DNA from: Diphasiastrum complanatum
Taxonomy: Eukaryota > Streptophyta > Lycopodiopsida > Lycopodiales > Lycopodiaceae
Length of the DNA stretch: 64,000 bases
Reading direction: 5' to 3'
NCBI GenBank assembly: GCA_029204225.1
Contig: MU832238.1
Location: 17,284-81,283 of the forward strand
Shown one piece after another: positions 54,640-64,000 of the stretch; within the stretch, counting starts at the first letter, position 1; each line of letters opens with the position of its first letter. A program made the position numbers and the translations under genes. A model generated the notes under the pieces. It was not told the origin of the DNA and searched no databases. It saw nothing but the letters and a program-made list of their open reading frames with translations.

Positions 54640-55330
54640 TACAACTGAAAGAACTTTGGGAAGTTGTTGAAGGTACTGAAGTTAAGCCTATTGCAGATCC
54701 AGTAGCCATTATCAAATGGAAGCATAAGGATGGGAAGGCCTTCGCCCTTATCACTCTCAACATCAAAGACAATCAGATTAATCATATTTGAAATTCTTGA
54801 ACTTTGTTGGAAGCTTGGAAAATTCTCAGCACTATTTATGACGTTAGAGACATGATTGGCACGATCAGGTAAAAGTAATTACTACAAAGCAAACAAGGCC
54901 ATTGATGCAAAAATTGAGAATCTTGGAGAGCTATTGAGGCAAGCAGAAAAATTGAAACTTCAAACTCTTCAAGAGTTGTTTAATTTGCGCACTCTTGTGC
55001 AAGCAACAAGATGTAGCACTGCTGCTTTTGAGTTCATCTTTTCATTAAAACCTTTTGAGCACCAGTCGGTTTGGAGCCTCTTTTTTTGCGCATAAGAAAT
55101 TTCAATCCTTTTTTTTTGCATATAATTCAGAAGGTTTTGCAGAAACAATGTTCAAACTATGGATCAAATTCATATGATATACAACGCCCTTCTGAATCTG
55201 TGGCCAACAAACTTTCACCGACAAGCCTTAATCATTCAGGGCCCTCAATACGTGTATGGAGCCATGGCATTTGCAAGATGCACGAGAGAAGAGGTAAGAT
55301 GTTGTCTATGATTTGAGAACCAAATGTTAG
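54640..55330 (+). pseudogene. copia gag relic
   Basis: Broken plus-strand frames read LKELWEVVEGTEVKP, WKHKDGKAFALITLNIKDNQ, LLEAWKILSTIYDVRDMIGT and, later, MDQIHMIYNALLNLWPTNFH. These follow the order of a UBN2-type copia gag. Protease and pol are absent, and stops are frequent. Confidence 0.6.
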
Positions 55331-57620
<2,290 letters not shown>

Positions 57621-58249
57621 CAAAAATGCAAAAAACCCGAAGGTGCCCTTAGACTAAAGGTATGCAACTCCTGCAGGTGCCCTTACACTAAAGGTATTTA
57701 AATCCCTAAGGCGTCCTTAGATTCAAGGCAGTGAAGAAGGCGAAAAAAAGCCGAAAAGTGCCTTACACTGAAGGCAGAGAAAAAGGCGAAGGTGCCTTAA
57801 ACTAAAAGCAGTGAGAAAGACGAAAAGTGCCTTAGTTTAGAGGCGGCGAAGAAAATTGAAAAAGGCAAAGGTGCCCTAAAATGGTTTTAAGGTTTTTCTG
57901 GGTACTTTGTCGCATTTTTTGCAAAGAGCAAAAAGGCGAAAAAGGTGAAGGTGGTCCAGAAATGGTTTAAGTCATTCTGGCCAGTGTGTCACTTTTTTCG
58001 TAAATGAAAAAGACGAAGAATGCGAAAAAAGCAAAGGTGCCTTAAGAATAGTTTCTAAGGCAATCTGGCTTGGCCAGTGTGTCGCAGTTTTTGCTAAGGA
58101 GCGAAAAAGACGAAGGTGCCTAAAAAATTGTTTAAGGTAAAAAGAAAGGGAAGAATGTGAAGGTCCGAAAATATGAAGTCGGCCTTCAATTTTTCAGGAT
58201 GCTCATTACTTAAACGATTTGTTTAAGACTGAGCATAAAACATCTAACA
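57621..58249 (-). repeat. copia E 3' LTR portion with internal tandem repeats
   Basis: The LTR's outer 5' end is at 58249 (minus strand TGTTAGATG), adjacent to the purine tract at 58250-58261. Inside, a core like aaggtgccttaaactaaagg recurs about eleven times between 57637 and 58120 at 33-90 bp spacing, with gcgaaaaaggc linkers. The LTR left end is not determined. Confidence 0.7.
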
Positions 58250-58588
58250 CTCCCTCTTAATGTGGATCCTGAAAACCTTTGAACTTCAGATTTAACATAT
58301 CGTTAAATCTGAGATGTTGCTCCTTTGATAGAGCTTTTGGGAAGTAATCTGTTGCCATGTAGTTTGTTCTGCAGAAGATCAATTCTACTTCCTTACTGTG
58401 CACTTTCTCTCTAAGGTAATGATACTTGATTTAAATATGTTTGCTTCAAGAGTGAAATCTCGGATTGAGAGAAAGCACTATTGTGCTTTGATTGTCACAA
58501 TAGATTATTGTAGGAAGTATTTGTGTAAAATTGAGGTCTGCAAGCAGTTGTCTGAGCTAGATGGCCTCTTTGATTGCATTTGTGGCAG

Positions 58589-59908
58589 TTATGTATTCGG
58601 ATTCCATTGATGATAATGCAACTCAGGTATGCTTCCGACTATTCCATGAGATTGGGCCTTGGTTGTATAAAAATACAAATCTAGAAGTTGATTTTCTGGT
58701 GTCGACATCTCCTGCCCAATCCGCATCTGTGTAGGCTTCACGGATGTTGGCAGTTTAGCTGCCTCTGTAGCATATGCTGAGAGTTGTCGTGCTTGGATGT
58801 ACTTCATGATTTTTGTCAGCGCTTTCCAATGAGCTACGCCTGGGTTTGACAGGAACTGGCTGAGTGTATTGACCGAATATGCAAGGTCTGGTCGCGTGTA
58901 GATCATTGCGTACATCAGTGAGCCGGTGATGGATTGAAACGGGTTGCGCTTCATGTCCTCCTTTTTTGCCTCAGTTTGAGGAGACTGCTCCTTTGATAAC
59001 TCTAGTCCAGGGTCGAGTGGAAAGAGACTGGGTTTGCAATTGGCCATTCCATACTTTTTCAGCACGTTGTTGACATATCGTTGATGACTGATAAATATCA
59101 GTCTGCTGGGTCGATCTCGTTGAATTTGGATTCCGAGACAATAGTGGGCTGGACCCATTGTCAGTCATTTTGTATTCCTGGGCCAACATGCATTTTGTAT
59201 CCTTCATCAGATTCTAATTATTACTGAATAAGAGTGTATCATCTACATAAAGATTGATGATGACGAAGTAATCAGATACAGACTTGAAATAGACATTCGA
59301 GTCTGTTGAGTTTGGATTGAAACCATTCTCTATCAGAAATGCGTTAATCTTCTGGAACCAAACTCTGGATGACTGTTTCACCCCGTAGAACGCCTTGTGG
59401 ATTTTGCATACAAGGTGTTGTTGCTTGCCGTTGAGTTCGTATCCCTCTGGCTGCGTCATGTAGATCTCCTCTTCGATAGTTCCATTGAGAAAATCGGTCT
59501 AGACATCCATCTGTTGGACTTCAAGGTCTGTCACGGCTGCAAAGGAGAGGAATAGTCGGATCGATGCATGTTTGATGACTGGGCTGAAGGTTTCTGAATA
59601 ATCTAGGTCTAAAATCGGAGAAAAGCCTTTGGCAACTAGCCTGGCCTTGTAATGATTTAGCCTTCCTTCAACGTCATACTTTGCCTTGAATATCCATTTG
59701 CATGGAATCGGTTTTCGATCTTGGCAGCTCAATGAGTGTCCATGTTTGATTCTCCATAAGATAATCGAATCCGATGTCCATTGCTGCTTTCCACTGGTCA
59801 GCATCAGGAGTAGACATCGTCTCAACAACTTTGTTTGGTTCCTGCACGAAGTAGCAGGCCAGATCATCCATAAATTTGAATGGAGGCTGTCTAGACTTGT
59901 ATGGGAGC
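58589..59908 (-). pseudogene. copia E reverse transcriptase and RNase H start
   Basis: RT pieces in element order: ADQWKAAMDIGFDYLMENQT (59919-59674 frame), CKWIFKAKYDVEGRLNHYKA, MTQPEGYELNGKQQHLVCKI, and the catalytic YVDDTLLFSNN (59459-59214). MGPAHYCLGIQIQRDRPSRL and TGSLMYAMIYTRPDLAYSVN follow (from 59158). At least three frameshifts separate the pieces. Confidence 0.85.
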
Positions 59909-59909
59909 T

Positions 59910-60279
59910 TGAAATACATAGCAAATTCGACTTCCTTTGTGAAGTTAGGTGGATTTCCAGCATGTAATAAGGAATTTAACTCAATCTTTTTTTTTTTTTT
60001 TCCTAAAATGAAATCCTAGTCTATTTCCTAGAGTCATGCTTGGTAGATAGCTAGTTGGTCAATTTTCACCTTAAATCTAGGATTTAGGTCCTATAAATTA
60101 GGAATCACTACCAAAATGACATGACCAACCCTATCAACTTGACCTAACCTACATAAGGAGTGGATTGCCACGTGGAATCTTGGCCTCACATGTGTGGAAT
60201 CCACTTATGTACAAAATTTACATTATACTACATGGTTTTTTATCAAGCTAGATTTGTTAATTTTTGGCAGTTCTTCACA
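59910..60279 (-). repeat. copia F 3' LTR, short form (370 bp)
   Basis: Minus-strand start TGTGAAGAACTGCC follows the purine tract TTTGAGGAGGAG. The end reads GTATTTCA. It matches 63112-63474 and lacks the remaining 327 bp present in the 5' LTR. Confidence 0.85.
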
Positions 60280-60306
60280 CTCCTCCTCAAATTTAGCTTG
60301 ATATAT

Positions 60307-60546
60307 TTACAACTCTCTTGATAGATGAATGGAAGCCTTTTGCATGCAATTTGATGATTTGGCCACTGTCATTGATGACTCCCTTGGAACTCTCATGCTT
60401 TGATGCTGATCCTCAAGCTCTTCCTTCTTTTGATGCTCCTCCTCAATGCAAGCAAGATCACACTTTGCCAAGATCTCCTCTTGAGTGATCTCCTCTTTTG
60501 CCAAGCTCACACTCTCAAAAGAAACACTAGCTTCCAACTTAAACAA
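60307..60546 (-). CDS. copia F 3' reading frame, unknown
   Basis: A 79-codon frame between protease and PPT (VSFESVSLAKEEITQEEILA, then EEEHQKKEELEDQHQ). It is acidic and probably helical, with no recognised domain. It occupies the place where pol should be and may be a remnant or a filler sequence. Confidence 0.35.
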   Translation of the reverse strand: MFKLEASVSFESVSLAKEEITQEEILAKCDLACIEEEHQKKEELEDQHQSMRVPRESSMTVAKSSNCMQKASIHLSREL

Positions 60547-60587
60547 CCTATTATGTTTAAATCCCTTAGCAATGCAAACATAATTTT

Positions 60588-61100
60588 TTAAAATGGAACA
60601 AACACCATGCTCAAGTGGACATCCAAACCATTTTCCAAGAGTTGACCAATACTTAGCATATTCTTGGTGATTGATAGTACATAAAGGACATTTGCTAGAT
60701 CCATACTTATTGAGGATTCTAGATACAAAGAGATGGTACCAACACCATCTATCCTACACTGTTCACCACTTGCAATAAAGACAAACTTTTTAGCATCATT
60801 GAATGAGTGTAAGGTTGAGAAAAAATCCTTTTCACAAGACGTGAGAGCTAGCCCCACTATCAATCCACCAAGTGTCTCTTGAATTGCTATTGCTTGTTGG
60901 TGAGGATGTAGATGCCATCAAGAATACATCAACTTCATCCTCCTCCTCCTCATGTGCAAGGTTTCCTTGTTTGTCCTCCTCCTCTTGTGCTCTTAGCCTC
61001 TTGTAGCATTCGGATGCATTATGCCCCTCCTTCCCACAAAAGAAGTATTTTGTTTTGACTTGTCCTCTGAGCTTGATGCATCATCCTCTTATTTGGCCTC
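60588..61100 (-). pseudogene. copia F zinc knuckle and protease
   Basis: A knuckle-like YFFCGKEGHNASEC (about 61050-61010), in which the first Cys of CCHC is replaced by Tyr, precedes an acidic linker and the protease motif WWIDSGASSHV (about 60870). NVLYVLSITKNMLSIGQLLE follows, then loss of the frame. Confidence 0.75.
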
Positions 61101-61103
61101 CTT

Positions 61104-61703
61104 TTAATGCTTCTTCTTTCCATTGGTCTTCTTTCTGACCTTGAATGAGAAATTGGCTTTCTCATCTTCATCCTGCAAAGACAATGAACTCATTCTTGCC
61201 TTGGTGTGGAGTATCCTACACTCTTCAGCCACTAATACACTGTGAACTTTTTCTATATTTGGCAAAGTGTCTTGGATGGCAAAACTTTGGACCAAATTTG
61301 AAAAGTCATCTCCTAGACCATGAAGGACAATTTGTACAAGCTCTCCATCATGAATCTTCTCTCCAATGGAAGCCAACTCCCTATTTAAAGACTTAATTCT
61401 AAGCACATAATCTTGTGCACTCTCCTCACTTCTCCTCATGCTTTGCAAAATTTGATTTCTAAGCATAAGTACTATTGAAGTGTTGCTTGATTCATAGATT
61501 GATTTTAAAGACTCCCAAGCCTCTTTATCACTATTACATGATGATACTTCTCTCAAAAGAATATTGCTTACATTCATCTTCACACAATGAAGTGCTAGCC
61601 TAGATCTCTTCTTGTATTTGATCAACTCTTGTGCACCTAGAGGTTCATCTTCATCATCAATCAAGGACTCATAAAGGTCTTGGAGAACCATTAGTGACTC
61701 CAT
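61104..61703 (-). pseudogene. copia F gag
   Basis: A 199-codon frame with the copia gag (UBN2) pattern: ALHCVKMNVSNILLREVSSC, DKEAWESLKSIYESS, LRIKSLNRELASIGEKIHDG and LVQIVLHGLGDDFSNLVQSF. Typical N-terminal residues (KNYSIWKVRM) lie upstream in the same region, but the frame is broken before them. Its end lies just before the knuckle. Confidence 0.82.
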
Positions 61704-62771
61704 CCTAACCTTCCAAATAGAATAATTTTTAGAAAATTCAATCTCTTCCTAGCTTCTAGAAGGTATGCTCCAATAGATCCCATCTTACTACTGAATTCTA
61801 CACACAAGAAATTGATTTGATTGACTTTGAAACTCACAAAGGTCTCACACTTGTAGTGTTTCACTCAAATTAGATCTATAATCCAACAAATGGACTTATA
61901 ATCTCAGTTCTAGCACTCCCTCACAAAGTTGGAATGAAGATAAGATGAAGTGAAATCTACTAACAATCAAATCTTGCCAATTTTTCACTATATTGACTAC
62001 TCTTGAGAAAATCAATGAACACAAAGTAGATTGAACTTCTCAACCCTCCTAAGTTTTTTTCCAAAATTTTTCCACTAGAAACTTACTTGAAATGCACAAA
62101 GATTGAAGTAGCAAGATCCCCTTGATCTTGATTCAAAAGAACTTTTTGGAAGGATCCTACAAAACAATGCTCAAGAAAATTGGTTTTGATTTGGACCTAG
62201 AAACTCACAAAGGTTTCACTTTGTCTTGATTACCTCAAATTTGATGTCCAACCCTCTCTTTGGACTTCTAGTCATAGTTCTGACACTCCCTCACAAAGAT
62301 GAAATGAAGATTAGATGAGATTCTATCAAAGACTTATCAAATCCTATCAATTTTCACCATTTTAAGACAAAAAACATGACTAAATCTCACTCACAACCTC
62401 TTGATGTACTTTCAAGACCTATAATACAAGTTTAGAGGACCTGATTTCAGCCTATATTAATTAGATCTCATGAATCAAATTCAAATCTAATCAATGGCAC
62501 TTGATCTTGGTAGCTTATCCTAAGATTTCCATGATAAATTACATCAAAAGCTTACAAATTGAATTTCTTTGGATCAAATGAATACCATGCATTAAATGCA
62601 GATTCAGAGGTTCCCACACGTGTAAAAAGTACATATTTGGATCCCTAGAAAGTTTGGGATCAAATCCCCTAACCAAATTCAAGATTCTAGCTCGCCCTCA
62701 ATACTAGTTTTTAGCACCAAAACTTGCTAAAATGGATTTGCTTTTGATCAATGGTTAATGCTCTTGTATTT
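61704..62771 (-). other. copia F leader
   Basis: About 1.07 kb of AT-rich non-coding sequence with two loosely repeated blocks (around 61830-62000 and 62190-62350, both with ctcacaaaggt, acactccctcacaaag and agatgaag-type phrases). Confidence 0.6.
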
Positions 62772-63474
62772 GGATCTGATACCATGTAAAAGTATCGTAC
62801 TTTAGGACCATAAATGGATCTACAAAAGATCCACAAGAGTGATTGGATGCTTGCTTAACAATCTATCAAAAAATTAGACACAAAAAAGTTGATCTAGGTT
62901 GGCAATTTGACAAACAACAAATGATTAACAAAAGCATGATCAACATTGAAAACCAAGCCCACACTTGCAAGCCATAGCCTTCCGTACGGCCTGTAGACTG
63001 AGAACAAAGTAGAAATCAATTTGGTTTCATTTGGATCACAAAAACTCATTGTACATAGTGAACTAGCTTGAGATTGCCAATGAGCTCCAAAAATATTCTA
63101 TCTTCTCACTATGGAATACATAGCAAATTCGACTTCCTTTGTGAAGCTAGGTGGATTTCCAGCATGTAATAAGAAAGTTAACTCAAACTTTTTGTCCTAA
63201 AAAATAAACCCTAGTCTATTTCCTAGAGTCATGCTTGTAGATAGCTAGTTGGTCAATTTTCACTTTAAATCTAGGATTTAGGTCCTATAAACTAGGAATC
63301 ACTATTAAAATGACATGATCAACCCTATGGACTTGACTTAACCTACATTAGGAGTGGATTTCCACATGGAATATGGCCTCACATGTGTGGAATCCACTTA
63401 TGTACAAAATTTGAATTATACTACATGGTTTTTTTTATCAAGGTAGATTTGCCAATTTTTGGCAATTCTGCACA
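62772..63474 (-). repeat. copia F primer site and 5' LTR, long form (690 bp)
   Basis: The LTR runs on the minus strand from TGTGCAGAATTGCC (63474) to CTTTTACA (62785), directly followed by the primer site TGGTATCAGATCC. The first 363 bp match the 3' LTR; the last 327 bp are unique to this copy. Confidence 0.75.
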
Positions 63475-63475
63475 A

Positions 63476-64000
63476 GGAGCTCACTTATTCTGCAGGCTCA
63501 TTGTTGTCTTATCTTTTCCTTTTCTACAACTCTTTCTTCCTTTGATCCATTACTTTGGATCTCTTCGGGCTTCATAGGAGGGGATTCAACTATCATTGCT
63601 CCAGAGATTTTCTTTTGATCAAGATCAATTTGACTTATTTGTTGCTTAGGTTTCATCCTTTCCTCCTCAGCTTCTTGGTTCTTTTTTTTTTTTTTTTTTC
63701 TAGCTGCTTCGCCTGCTTTCTTAAATCTTTTTTCTGGCTGACCAACCATTGTAGGTGGTAGTTGGTCTCCGCAACAATACTTGCAACAATCTCTTAGCTG
63801 CGTCGATAAGACTATCAAGGTCTGAAAAAACTGGAAATTTCTCAAATGGATAATGAGATGATGGGGAACAGAGAAATGAAAGAAAGGGTGGTGGTGGGTG
63901 ACATCGGTAGAGGGTGTGGACGATAGGCATGAGAGTAGATGTAGAAGAAGGTTGATTTTCCAATACTTGTACTTCCATCTTTGAAGGATCTTCGTTGTGA
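63476..64000 (-). pseudogene. copia E integrase-RT linker
   Basis: A minus frame from 63845 (MRNFQFFQTLIVLSTQL, then Lys/Glu-rich EAEEERMKPKQQISQIDLDQ) ends at 63498 with a stop shortly before the copia F insertion. Frames upstream to 64000 (STSTLMPIVHTLYRCHPPPP) resemble the variable proline/serine-rich linker of copia pol. Partial at the window edge. Confidence 0.6.

Larger units (their letters stand above)
59910..63474 (-). mobile_element. copia F: gag-protease-only element nested in copia E
   Basis: Minus-strand element flanked by GGAGC (59904-59908 and 63476-63480), each separated from the LTR by one base. The 5' LTR is 63474-62785, followed by primer site TGGTATCAGATCC (62784-62772). 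A leader, gag, protease, a short unknown frame, PPT and a 370-bp 3' LTR (60279-59910) follow. Integrase, RT and RNase H are absent, so movement would need another copia's enzymes. Confidence 0.85.
58250..64000 (-). mobile_element. Ty1/copia element E, interrupted by copia F, runs off the window
   Basis: Minus-strand copia whose visible parts are 64000-63476 (linker between integrase and RT) and 59908-58250 (RT, RNase H, PPT), followed by the 3' LTR. Copia F sits between them with GGAGC on both sides. The linker and RT sequences become collinear when F is ignored. Confidence 0.82.

Noticed and set aside
57621-58249. CRISPR-like array from the repeated core
   Set aside because: The units are diverged with irregular spacing inside a plant LTR; no CRISPR is expected or supported.
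62772-63111. Treating 62785-63111 as copia F internal leader rather than LTR
   Set aside because: The primer-binding site directly abuts 62785, which by rule marks the LTR end; kept as the long 5' LTR form, with the alternative noted in the findings.

Overview
The window is nuclear DNA from a land plant with a large, retrotransposon-rich genome. The evidence is a plant-type PP6 (FyPP) phosphatase gene with long introns, Ty1/copia and Ty3/gypsy chromovirus elements, a BED/DUF659 hAT transposon, LINEs and a TRIM. Introns of 12-14 kb packed with nested elements recall gymnosperms, ferns or other large-genome plants. The species cannot be named from the sequence.

Host gene. One conventional gene is visible. 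Nine exons on the + strand between 18280 and 51711 encode 276 residues of the PP6/FyPP catalytic subunit, with all metal-binding motifs and a C-terminal Tyr-Phe-Leu. The family is normally about 303 residues, so only the first ~27 are missing. No exon for them was found upstream, so intron 1 probably exceeds 18 kb and the gene 50 kb. Most other elements between exons lie inside its introns.

Layout. 1-3773 (-): copia element A, cut by the window start, with pol open over ~2.5 kb. 3774-5100 (+): decayed hAT transposase. 5101-5740 (-): gypsy chromodomain plus 3' LTR. 5877-6850 and 10019-10325 (-): a LINE split by gypsy element B (6851-10018, -). 10530-16775 (+): a 6.2-kb hAT element with an uninterrupted four-exon transposase, a second convergent reading frame, and GGTACC-rich ends set in TA repeats. 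18280-18640: PP6 exons 2-3. Intron 3 holds a broken gypsy (+), a gypsy (-) nested in it with TSD ggaga, and copia C (-). Exon 4 is at 30996. Intron 4 holds a degenerate tandem array, an ~830-bp inverted repeat, a nearly complete chromovirus D (36506-42652, TSD catct), and an old gypsy carrying a 598-bp TRIM whose LTRs contain a tRNA-like sequence. Exon 5 is at 44912; intron 5 has two LINE 3' ends; exons 6-10 run from 49561 to 51711. Downstream are a copia gag relic, microsatellites, and copia E (-) interrupted by a gag-protease-only copia F (59910-63474).

Relations. The nested order can be read from target-site duplications and from frames that become continuous across insertions: the TRIM lies in old gypsy, gypsy(-) in gypsy(+), and copia F in copia E. 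The most unusual items are the hAT accessory reading frame with GGTACCGCGG subterminal repeats, the tRNA-like sequence in the TRIM LTRs, and two elements whose 3' LTR stops early at an internal site yet is flanked by a matching target duplication.
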